The translations under genes were made by a program, and so were the position numbers. This document shows positions 1 through 5,942 of a DNA stretch of 5,942 nt, one piece after another. Numbering within the stretch: the first letter of the stretch is position 1; every line of letters begins with the position of its first letter. The notes beneath the pieces are model-generated. The model was not told where the DNA came from, ran no database searches, and saw only the letters and a program-made list of their open reading frames with translations. The stretch is from Bacteroides sp. (GTDB lineage: Bacteria; Bacteroidota; Bacteroidia; Bacteroidales; Muribaculaceae): the NCBI GenBank assembly GCA_014801655.1, contig JAAVDT010000032.1, positions 47,426 through 53,367 on the forward strand, given 5' to 3'.

Positions 1-467
1 CGATAGTGTTCAGGCGAGAGCATCTCCGCCGGGTCCGTAACGAAGGCCGTCACCGAATCGTGGGTGAAGCCTGAGATCTCAGCCGAGATATTCGACGTGC
101 AGCCGGAGATGGCATCAATCAGTTCCTCAACCACCTCAGTGTAGCGGTCGGTGAACAACTTAGTCCAGAGCATCACCACGAGCGAGCGATTGCCAGGAGT
201 GGCCACCGTCACTTTCCGGCTATAGAGGTTTTCAAAATAATTATAGTAGGCCGTCTGCCGGTTCGCCGGCTCAATTCGTGTGCCGTCGGCTGCATCGGAG
301 TAATCTGCCGGTTCGAGATTTACCGAACCGTCGTCGTCAACCGTCAGCGACAGGATTGACAGAAAGGGCGAGGCCACATCGGGATGAAGTCTCTGAAATA
401 GTGATGCGAACCGGTTGCGCATAGCAACCAGTTCGTCACCTATGAAAACATGCACTATATGCTGCAT
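1..467 (-). CDS. Unrecognised cytoplasmic protein, third gene of the VWA/tubulin-like operon, cut at its C-terminal end by the window edge
   Basis: An open frame of 155 codons runs from an ATG at 465-467 to the window edge with no stop, so only the N-terminal part is present. The start reads MQHIVHVFIGDELVAMRNRF. There is no signal peptide and no membrane helix, so the protein is probably cytoplasmic. The visible part has a hydrophobic, probably beta-strand start, an amphipathic stretch (RFASLFQRLHPD), an acidic loop (TVDDDGS), then a tyrosine-rich piece (YYNYFENLYSRK) and a strand-like LVVMLWTKLF. It starts 58 bases after the tubulin-like stop, in the same direction and with no terminator-like hairpin between, so co-transcription is likely. 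AAGAAG lies directly before the ATG but is too close to act as a normal ribosome site. Met16 is a possible alternative start. The coding call rests on the long open frame and sensible codon use. I do not recognise the family; its place suggests a partner of the tubulin-like protein, which is inference only. Confidence 0.8.
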   Translation of the reverse strand, partial: MQHIVHVFIGDELVAMRNRFASLFQRLHPDVASPFLSILSLTVDDDGSVNLEPADYSDAADGTRIEPANRQTAYYNYFENLYSRKVTVATPGNRSLVVMLWTKLFTDRYTEVVEELIDAISGCTSNISAEISGFTHDSVTAFVTDPAEMLSPEHY

Positions 468-525
468 CTTCTTGCAGTTGTTGTTGTTTTGATGGGGAAT
501 TGCGTGAAGCGTAACAGGGCTTAGC

Positions 526-3309
526 TTAGAGCTCTTTGTTCACGTAATTAACCTCGTCGGTGAGCTGGCGCACGATGTCTTTGTTTCGAGAATCGCGCAG
601 TTCAGCAGGAGTGAGGTCGTTGAGAGAATATTTTTCCAGATAGTGAAGCTTAGCATCTGCGAGTATTGCGCTAATCACATCCTCACCCTCGGAGCGGGCG
701 CGATTGTGGAGATACTGCTCATACTGAGGTTGAAGTCGACCTGATTCGAGTTTGAATTTGGCGAACGCCTCATCGCGATACTTCGTGTCGAGTGAGGTGA
801 TATAGCCAAAGAGAGCCATATCGAGATTTGACTCGTCCTTGAACTGGAATACACCGTTTTCGTCGCGGGTTATCAATCCGAAAATCAAGCCTTTCACCCA
901 AAGTTCCAAGCTATCATCAGTCTGCTCCTGAGGCAGAACGGAGAAGCCTTCGCGCTCCATCGATTTGCGCATATCTTCATCGATGAAGCAGGAGTAGGCA
1001 GTGGGCTGAGCTGCATAGGAGTCGTGGGCGCGACGATAGCTTTCTGTTCCGGCAATGGCGAATGTGGGGAATACACCATACTGATGATAGAACACAATGC
1101 GGTCACGCGAACCTATTGATGCAAAATAAGTCTCGCTCGTTTCTCCGGCGGGAATGCATGCCTTGAGGTCGACAATCGAGCCTTTCAGGCCGGTGTTGCT
1201 TTGTTCCTGCACACCGATATAGTAGTAATTATTTAGCGTGGGGTTGAGGAATCCGCGATAGTTGAGCGGACACATGGGACTGGAGAGTGCTATTGCCTTG
1301 CGCACAATCTGTTCAGCCTCATTCTTGGGAAGTTTTGCGAGAGCATCTTCAACGCTCATTGACTCCCAAGCACCGCCGGAGCTAAGAGATGATGCATAGT
1401 TGAGCATATAATCTGCCACAGCATCGGGATTGAGATTGTCGAAGTTGGATATTTTATAGTTGTCGGGGAGCGTCATCACAAACTGACTGATATTGATGTC
1501 AGAAGGATTGACTTCAACCTGTCCGACATAGGGTTTTGTCAGGTCTATTTCAAACAGACCGCGCGGGGCCTGGAGGTTGCTGCTTGTTGTAGCAATCTTG
1601 TTGCGGATGATTCTGCAGGCTTCTTTGACAACATCCTCGATGTTGCGCACCTTGCTTTCGGTTGAGTCGAGCTCCTGAAGGAACCAAGTGTAGAATGTGA
1701 TGGCGCCGTTGCGGCGATGGATTTCACGGTCGTTGACAACTGCATTGCGCACCATCATGCACAGAGCCTCCTGAGTTTCTTCAACTGCCTTTTTCTTACC
1801 GAAAAACTTGCCGTTGGCTTCCTTAAACTCGTTGATAGCCGTTTCGATGGCGCTCTGCCTTGCCATGACTGCATTCTGGAAGTTCTGAAGCTCATCGCGC
1901 ATTTCCTGAAGCATGATGTTGACCTGATTGCGAATCTGGGCTATAAACTCAATGGCGTAGACCGGACCCATTGTGTTGACCAATTCCCGGATTTTTTCAA
2001 GGAATTTGCGATGGATTCTTTCCTCAAGCCGCTTCACCGTCTCGCTAAGTTCGCGGGGATCGACCATCACGCCCACTTGCTGACGATAATTGTTAATGTC
2101 GGTCCAGGGATTGGCCGGAGTATAGATTGCTGCAAGCGGCACTTTCGGGTTGCGGTCGAGGAGATGGTCGATGACTTCATCCTTGCCGTTGTTTTCGCGG
2201 ATTTCCTCAGCATCAATCCAGGCGTTTGCAGCGTTATCTACGTTGCTGCCGGGGTTAAGCAGAGCAGCCGCAAGTTCGCGGGCAGCTTTTTCGGCATAGA
2301 GTTTTGAGAGCTCTTTGGCGCGGAAAGTGATTTCGCTCATGCCGAGTGTGCCAAGAATGGCTTTTTTGTTTTCAATATCGTAGGACCCTGAGAGCATGTC
2401 GCGTTCGAGGTTATTGGCAACACTCTGCATTCCGCTCGAGAGTTCGCCGGCGCTGACCACCATGGCCATACTCATCATCTGCGAGAGGTGGTCGCTATTG
2501 TCAACCACGTCGCCATTATGGTTGCGGTTGCTAATTGCCACGATTGTATTGAAAGGAGAACCTTCAAGAGTGCTTTGAGTGGTCAGATAGTTGACCACTC
2601 GTTTATTGTCAAACTGCAGGTGCATCAAGTAGTCGAGGTCAACGAGCGAGCCACAGCCGTTGGGAAACAGTCGGTCGGTGCCGAAAGTGAGTTGTGCATC
2701 GTAGACATCCGGGAGCACCATGTAACCAACAATCTTCGAAGTCTCGGGCAGAGCCTGCTCCTTGAAGATGTTTTTCACCAGATAGGCAGTGTCGATGAAG
2801 TTGCCCGAGCCGGTTCCTCCGGCAATGGAAAAGACGATGTTCACCTCAACATCCTGGGAGATGAGATCAAACTTATCGTTGTGGACTGAGCGGAGATTTC
2901 GAATCTGATTCAGCGCATTCTGGATGCTTGTTTTTGTTTTCTGATAGTTGAAAGCAAAGGCAATGCGTCCGTTGGTGCGCACCATTCCACATCCGTTGGC
3001 AAGGTCCTGAACAGCCTGCATATTTCTGTCGGGGAGCCAACTGAGCTGAGTGCGGTTTCTCGACACTTTATCTCTTGCCTGGTTCACCATGATGTCAGAA
3101 GACTCGGATGGGTCGAACTTCACATCGCCGTAGATCGACGGCAGAACGTAGTTCTTGTATTGATTCTGGTCGGAGTCGAAGGCCAGGAATTTAATCATCG
3201 GGGGCACTTCGCCGTAGGTTTCGATGAAGGCACGTTTGGTGTGGAGCAACGTCTTGAAGCCGGTGCCACCCAATCCGATGTAGAGGGTGCGTTTTAGTTT
3301 AGGTACCAT
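526..3309 (-). CDS. Large tubulin/FtsZ-superfamily protein, Tubulin_2 type
   Basis: This 927-residue cytoplasmic protein (no signal peptide, no membrane helix) starts with a tubulin-like nucleotide-binding domain. Visible motifs are GLGGTG at residues 12-17, the glycine loop after the first strand; FLAFDSD at 41-47, matching the second strand and its acidic loop; NGR at 113-115; and AGGTGSG at 163-169, the tubulin/FtsZ signature that holds the nucleotide phosphates. MVLPDVY at 197-203 follows as the next strand. NSDHLSQMM at 271-279 may be the catalytic T7 loop, but this is uncertain. Residues about 420-515 look like coiled coil (LSETVKRLEERIHRKFLEKI and later heptad-like runs). The remaining 400 residues match nothing I know. 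FtsZ is usually under 450 residues, so this is more than twice the size. The ATG lies 20 bases after the VWA stop, with an A/T-rich leader. The family is thought to bind GTP and to assemble; polymerisation here is inference. A VWA gene next to a Tubulin_2 gene supports a shared membrane-linked role. Confidence 0.88.
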   Translation of the reverse strand: MVPKLKRTLYIGLGGTGFKTLLHTKRAFIETYGEVPPMIKFLAFDSDQNQYKNYVLPSIYGDVKFDPSESSDIMVNQARDKVSRNRTQLSWLPDRNMQAVQDLANGCGMVRTNGRIAFAFNYQKTKTSIQNALNQIRNLRSVHNDKFDLISQDVEVNIVFSIAGGTGSGNFIDTAYLVKNIFKEQALPETSKIVGYMVLPDVYDAQLTFGTDRLFPNGCGSLVDLDYLMHLQFDNKRVVNYLTTQSTLEGSPFNTIVAISNRNHNGDVVDNSDHLSQMMSMAMVVSAGELSSGMQSVANNLERDMLSGSYDIENKKAILGTLGMSEITFRAKELSKLYAEKAARELAAALLNPGSNVDNAANAWIDAEEIRENNGKDEVIDHLLDRNPKVPLAAIYTPANPWTDINNYRQQVGVMVDPRELSETVKRLEERIHRKFLEKIRELVNTMGPVYAIEFIAQIRNQVNIMLQEMRDELQNFQNAVMARQSAIETAINEFKEANGKFFGKKKAVEETQEALCMMVRNAVVNDREIHRRNGAITFYTWFLQELDSTESKVRNIEDVVKEACRIIRNKIATTSSNLQAPRGLFEIDLTKPYVGQVEVNPSDINISQFVMTLPDNYKISNFDNLNPDAVADYMLNYASSLSSGGAWESMSVEDALAKLPKNEAEQIVRKAIALSSPMCPLNYRGFLNPTLNNYYYIGVQEQSNTGLKGSIVDLKACIPAGETSETYFASIGSRDRIVFYHQYGVFPTFAIAGTESYRRAHDSYAAQPTAYSCFIDEDMRKSMEREGFSVLPQEQTDDSLELWVKGLIFGLITRDENGVFQFKDESNLDMALFGYITSLDTKYRDEAFAKFKLESGRLQPQYEQYLHNRARSEGEDVISAILADAKLHYLEKYSLNDLTPAELRDSRNKDIVRQLTDEVNYVNKEL

Positions 3310-3329
3310 ATATTTTTGAGGGGAATTGA

Positions 3330-5102
3330 TTACTGAATGGTTAGTTTTACCGCGGGATTATTTCCGTTTTCCGAATCGAGAATCTTGTAAGATTCATTAG
3401 GCATCCAAATGGGTGAAGGATCGCTGACGAGGCGTCCGGTGGCGCAGCGGAATCTCATGCCGTAGCGTCCGGATGGGGTCAGTTCGCAGTCAACGGGCCA
3501 TGCGCTGTTTGGATGATAGAGGATTCGACCTGTGAAGAGGCGATTGAAGAATCCCTGGCTCTTCGTGGGGTTGGGAGTGAACACGACCTTGCGATAATCT
3601 CTCACTTGCACTGTGGCGAAATAGGGGTCGCTGATTGTGATCATGCCTTTTTTGAAAGTCGGATATTTCTGACCTTTGATAATTGCGAACCAAAGGATGA
3701 GAGCGAGAAGAATCAGACCGACGAGAATATAGGTCAGGATTTCGAGCCAGCTCATTGAGGTGGAACATTCGCCGGAGAGACCGAACTTATTATAGTTGGC
3801 CGGGCGGTGGCCGTTGAAGCGGTCGAGCTCATTGACATCATATTCATATACCTCAAACGAAATCTTGCCGTCGGGCGCTCCCTGCGGAACGATGAGTTCA
3901 AGACATCCCGTCGACTCGGGAGTCAGCAGCAGCAGACTGTCGGAGCCAAGCTCTTGGCCGTCGAAAAGGAACTTCATGCCGGCTATCTGCTCGGTTGGCT
4001 TGATTCGGAGCTTAATTGTAGATCGGTCGTTTTTCGCTTGTTCGTTAAACTCCGGTTTAAGATTCCAACGCAGGGTGTCCTGTTCGTTACCTTTGATCCA
4101 GAGGAAGGGCTTCACACGTCCGAAAGATGCAACTGTGTCTCCTTTGAGATCAAGTGTACGTACGGGCGCATTGATCAGAGTAATAGCAATTTCGGGGTTG
4201 ATGATGATGCAGTCCTGACTTTCAACAGCCAAATCAACATCAGCTTCTTTTTTACCCATGGCCTTGTTAAGCCGGTCGATATCGTCGCCAAACTTTGATT
4301 CGACACAGAGTGTGAATTGACCATGGTTGATGATGCCTCCTTTCACGGATGCTTTCACAAATTCGTTGCCCCCATCATCGACCAAGGCGCGGTATTTTCC
4401 GGAGTCAGAGAATCCGAATTCGAGGTCGATTGGGAGGTCGCGCGTGTTGATGACGATTCTGTCGGTGGCCACGCAGCCAAACGAGGGAATTCCATCAGAG
4501 GCGTCAACCACATGGATATCTTCACAAACGTCAACAACGTTGCGGATGCCGTCGGGCAGAGTCGCGCTCTTGGTCAGCTCGACATACATTCCCTTGGTGT
4601 TCTTGTATTTGCCACAGAACTGACGCAGAATTTCAGCCAATTTTTCCATGCGGGCGTCTTGATTGGCCGTGCCTCCGATATTGTCGTGACCGTCGGTCAT
4701 AAGCACTATGTAGTTTTCACACGATTCATCAATAAATCCCTCCGCCGCGAGCCAAGAGTCGCAGATATTGGTGGCAGTCAGGTTGTTGACATACTTATCA
4801 AGCATCGTCTCGCAGTTGCTCCATGAGAAGTTGGCAGGGTCGACATGGATTGGCGGGAGCACCTTTTCCTGGAAGGGCAACACCGTGATTTTAGCATCGG
4901 GATGTGCTTTTATTTCCTTTTCGAGTTCAGTTTTCAGAAACTTCTTTGTCGGCTCCCAGATGTCAGGCGCACCATTATAACCATTCATCGAGCCGGTGCA
5001 ATCGAGCACATAAATAATATTACGCCGGGGACCACTCTGCGCACGGCACACCATCGACATGGCAAGCCCCAGAAACAATATCACTGACAGAAGTTTTTTC
5101 AT
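3330..5102 (-). CDS. Secreted, single-pass membrane protein with a VWA domain
   Basis: The product is 590 residues from the ATG at 5100-5102. A signal peptide spans residues 1-21 (MKKLLSVILFLGLAMSMVCRA, predicted cut before QS); Cys19 is not in a proper lipobox. The VWA domain covers about 28-210: DCTGS at 34-38 is the MIDAS start in its DxTxS form, Thr111 or Thr109 may be the middle ligand, and MTDGHDN at 135-141 gives the last aspartate. Such a site binds a divalent metal and a protein ligand. Residues 211-450 look beta-rich. One transmembrane helix lies at about 454-476 (LTYILVGLILLALILWFAII), followed by a basic cytoplasmic tail of about 115 residues, also beta-rich. Eleven cysteines fall in the predicted periplasmic part. 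An extension to a TTG at 5118-5120 adds six residues before MKK; I reject it because the ATG starts a clean signal peptide. A promoter lies just upstream, and the tubulin-like gene begins 20 bases after the stop. The ligand is unknown. Confidence 0.88.
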   Translation of the reverse strand: MKKLLSVILFLGLAMSMVCRAQSGPRRNIIYVLDCTGSMNGYNGAPDIWEPTKKFLKTELEKEIKAHPDAKITVLPFQEKVLPPIHVDPANFSWSNCETMLDKYVNNLTATNICDSWLAAEGFIDESCENYIVLMTDGHDNIGGTANQDARMEKLAEILRQFCGKYKNTKGMYVELTKSATLPDGIRNVVDVCEDIHVVDASDGIPSFGCVATDRIVINTRDLPIDLEFGFSDSGKYRALVDDGGNEFVKASVKGGIINHGQFTLCVESKFGDDIDRLNKAMGKKEADVDLAVESQDCIIINPEIAITLINAPVRTLDLKGDTVASFGRVKPFLWIKGNEQDTLRWNLKPEFNEQAKNDRSTIKLRIKPTEQIAGMKFLFDGQELGSDSLLLLTPESTGCLELIVPQGAPDGKISFEVYEYDVNELDRFNGHRPANYNKFGLSGECSTSMSWLEILTYILVGLILLALILWFAIIKGQKYPTFKKGMITISDPYFATVQVRDYRKVVFTPNPTKSQGFFNRLFTGRILYHPNSAWPVDCELTPSGRYGMRFRCATGRLVSDPSPIWMPNESYKILDSENGNNPAVKLTIQ

Positions 5103-5133
5103 GATCGGTCTATTTATCAAATCAGGTTAAACG

Positions 5134-5165
5134 CAAATTTACAAAAATTTCTTTAATCATAAAAG
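5134..5165 (-). promoter_or_regulatory. Bacteroidota-type promoter for the VWA/tubulin-like operon
   Basis: On the minus strand, TAAATTTG at 5134-5141 matches the Bacteroidota -7 consensus TAnnTTTG exactly. A T-run, CTTTT at 5161-5165, sits 19 bases upstream, the expected distance for the -33 element (consensus TTTG), but it is a poor match there. Transcription would begin near 5128 and leave a leader of about 25 bases before the ATG at 5102, which is typical. The site lies in the 98-base AT-rich gap after the 203-residue gene, so the VWA operon probably has its own promoter, although read-through from upstream is possible because I see no terminator. An exact -7 box can occur by chance in AT-rich DNA, so the call is moderate. 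Confidence 0.55.
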
Positions 5166-5200
5166 TTTCTGCAAATAAAGCGTAAAAATCTGCCACATCT

Positions 5201-5812
5201 TCAGTCGTTAGGGGTGGTGGGGTGGGCGGGGTCGAGGAAGGGGATGCGGGGGTAGCGGTTGAAGAGTTCTTTGCGGTAGGTTTTGGGGTGGAGGGTGCCG
5301 TCGAGGTATTCTTCGCGAATGTCGTGTTCTTCCCACATTTCGGGATCCTCCAGCAGGGCTCTGGAGCGCAGGATTGTGGTCTTTAACGCTGTGTAGATTG
5401 ATTCTGCCACGCGGCCCATATTTACTAAGGCCACCAGCGAGTTATCGACATCTTCATCATCTTCACCAAGTGTATAGCATGTCAAAATGCCATAGTAATC
5501 TTTATTTTGCTTGTCGTAACCGCCCGTTGGTTTCATTCCAATCATCACCTTATAGCCCTCGCAATCAATCATTATCTCCATCACTCCCTCCATTACCGAC
5601 CAACCACTTATCATTTCCCGCAGATTGCAAAGGGGGCTATAGACATCTGACATGTCGATGATGATTTTCTGACCTTTGTGCGTTGAAAGGGTCATGGTCA
5701 GCCATCCATATTCAAAATCATCGACCGTCACGAGGATTTCTTCAGTAATGAATGTGCCGTCGAAGACGCTCTGCCAAGTCCGGTTTATTCTATTCCAAAT
5801 TGTCTGATTCAT
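5201..5812 (-). CDS. Acidic soluble protein of unknown function, 203 residues
   Basis: The frame runs from an ATG at 5810-5812 to a TGA at 5201-5203. I do not recognise the family. There is no signal peptide or membrane helix, so it is probably cytoplasmic. The N-terminal two thirds alternates short hydrophobic strands with turns (ITEEILVTVDDFEYGWLTM, then KIIIDMSDVYS and VMEIMIDCEGYKVMIGM), suggesting a small beta-sheet domain. An acidic segment, GEDDEDVD, is at 116-123, then an amphipathic helix at about 125-155 and a charged stretch (PEMWEEHDIREEYLDG). The last 17 residues hold five prolines (RYPRIPFLDPAHPTTP), coded almost only by CCC, which makes that end markedly more GC-rich than the rest. 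A second ATG at 5817-5819 is in another frame. The gene lies 98 bases before the VWA gene on the same strand, but the promoter in that gap suggests separate transcription, so a shared function is doubtful. Its own promoter is not evident because the upstream sequence is close to an assembly artefact. Confidence 0.75.
   Translation of the reverse strand: MNQTIWNRINRTWQSVFDGTFITEEILVTVDDFEYGWLTMTLSTHKGQKIIIDMSDVYSPLCNLREMISGWSVMEGVMEIMIDCEGYKVMIGMKPTGGYDKQNKDYYGILTCYTLGEDDEDVDNSLVALVNMGRVAESIYTALKTTILRSRALLEDPEMWEEHDIREEYLDGTLHPKTYRKELFNRYPRIPFLDPAHPTTPND
5211..5252 (+). other. G-rich tract with a canonical G-quadruplex pattern
   Basis: Plus-strand G-runs lie at 5211-5214, 5219-5222, 5224-5226 and 5228-5231 with loops of four, one and one bases, which satisfies the usual pattern of four runs of at least three G. 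Two more runs follow at 5240-5243 and 5248-5252. The tract is the template strand of the last codons of the 203-residue gene, where it encodes the proline-rich tail with CCC codons, so the mRNA carries C-runs and cannot form the structure itself. It may be only a by-product of proline coding; a role in slowing transcription or replication is speculation. Confidence 0.6.
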
Positions 5813-5839
5813 AGGTCATTTTTTTAGAGTGCGTGTCTC

Positions 5840-5858
5840 TCTTTGCGGTAAAATCATT
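5840..5858 (+). repeat. Direct repeat, first copy of a 19-base pair
   Basis: The 16 bases TCTTTGCGGTAAAATC at 5840-5855 recur exactly at 5924-5939, 84 bases away, and the match extends to 18 of 19 bases (A at 5856 becomes G at 5940). This copy appears to be the true genomic one because it runs on into the leader of the 203-residue gene. The second copy directly abuts adapter-like sequence, so the repeat is most likely an assembly product and not a biological one. Confidence 0.8.
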
Positions 5859-5894
5859 TGAACGTCTTAATGAAAAAGAGCTGCAAGTGGATGG

Positions 5895-5926
5895 GGGACT
5901 TGAGTTCAGATGTGCTCTTCCGATCT
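5895..5926 (+). other. Illumina TruSeq read-2 adapter remnant (assembly contamination)
   Basis: The stretch aligns to the TruSeq read-2 adapter, which ends TGTGCTCTTCCGATCT. Bases 5911-5926 match these last 16 bases exactly and GAGTTCAGA at 5902-5910 also matches exactly. Over the 34-base adapter only two substitutions and a missing CG separate the two. On the minus strand it reads AGATCGGAAGAGCACA, the familiar read-through form that follows a short insert. Genomic DNA would not carry this by chance, so it is synthetic sequence left by incomplete trimming. Nothing beyond it towards 5942 should be trusted, and 5856-5894 is suspect. Confidence 0.93.
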
Positions 5927-5942
5927 TTGCGGTAAAATCGTT
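5924..5942 (+). repeat. Direct repeat, second copy, joined to adapter sequence
   Basis: This is the second copy of the 19-base repeat, ending at the window edge. Its first three bases (TCT) are shared with the adapter end; the rest continues as a copy of 5843-5858 with one change. This is what a short library insert read through into adapter would give, read on the minus strand as insert then AGATCGGAAGAGC. Confidence 0.8.

Noticed and set aside
468..525. Terminator between the tubulin-like gene and the cut gene
   Set aside because: The 58 bases show no convincing hairpin followed by a T-run on the minus strand.
1717..2889. Plus-strand open frames of 196 and 133 codons opposite the tubulin-like gene
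   Set aside because: They lie antisense to a gene with clear family motifs, have no leader or promoter of their own, and their translations look like reverse-strand shadows.
3796..4826. Plus-strand open frames of 140, 163 and 169 codons opposite the VWA gene
   Set aside because: They overlap one another and a gene supported by signal peptide, MIDAS motifs and a membrane helix; no independent coding evidence.
5103..5120. Longer N-terminus for the VWA protein from a TTG codon
   Set aside because: The extra residues (start, INRPI) precede MKK, which begins a clean signal peptide at an ATG; TTG starts are rarer and would spoil the signal peptide.
5150..5166. Possible terminator hairpin (CTTT...AAAG) after the 203-residue gene
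   Set aside because: The stem is only about four A/T-rich pairs and overlaps the candidate promoter, so it is too weak to call.
5374..5661. Plus-strand 95-codon frame rich in serine, proline and leucine
   Set aside because: Its composition is what an antisense frame of the 203-residue gene would give, and no start signal is seen.
5813..5880. Promoter for the 203-residue gene
   Set aside because: No TAnnTTTG box is present in the leader and the sequence further upstream is probably artefact, so none can be supported.
5840..5942. Direct repeat read as an attachment site or mobile-element target duplication
   Set aside because: The DNA between the copies includes synthetic adapter, and the second copy abuts it exactly as a library insert would.

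Overview
The window looks like one end of a bacterial contig from the Bacteroidota, probably Bacteroidales. The evidence is a Bacteroidota-type -7 promoter box (TAAATTTG), AT-rich leaders without clear Shine-Dalgarno sites, a GC content near one half by eye, and the style of the proteins. I cannot name the genus from sequence alone. All recognised genes are on the minus strand, so transcription runs from high to low coordinates.

Layout in transcription order. At 5813-5942 there is a short non-coding contig end that contains what looks like Illumina adapter sequence and a copied 19-base stretch, so it is largely untrustworthy. At 5201-5812 lies a 203-residue acidic soluble protein that I do not recognise. 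A 98-base AT-rich gap follows and holds a good candidate promoter. At 3330-5102 is a 590-residue secreted, membrane-anchored von Willebrand factor A (VWA) protein with an intact MIDAS-type metal site, a large predicted periplasmic region, one transmembrane helix and a cytoplasmic tail of about 115 residues. After 20 bases, 526-3309 encodes a 927-residue tubulin/FtsZ-superfamily protein of the Tubulin_2 type, with the GLGGTG and GGTGSG nucleotide-binding loops and a C-terminal part of several hundred residues that includes predicted coiled coil. After a 58-base gap, 1-467 encodes the first 155 residues of a third protein of unknown function, cut by the window edge.

The VWA gene, the tubulin-like gene and the cut gene are probably one operon. 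Their predicted locations fit a membrane-linked assembly: the VWA protein would sense or bind something outside the inner membrane and pass its tail to the cytoplasm, where the tubulin-like protein could polymerise or switch on nucleotide binding. Genome-context work on FtsZ-tubulin relatives (Makarova and Koonin, 2010) linked one such family with VWA proteins in a proposed membrane-remodelling system. Whether this locus belongs to that system or to a separate Bacteroidota version cannot be settled from the window. No tRNA, rRNA, CRISPR array or insertion sequence was seen.
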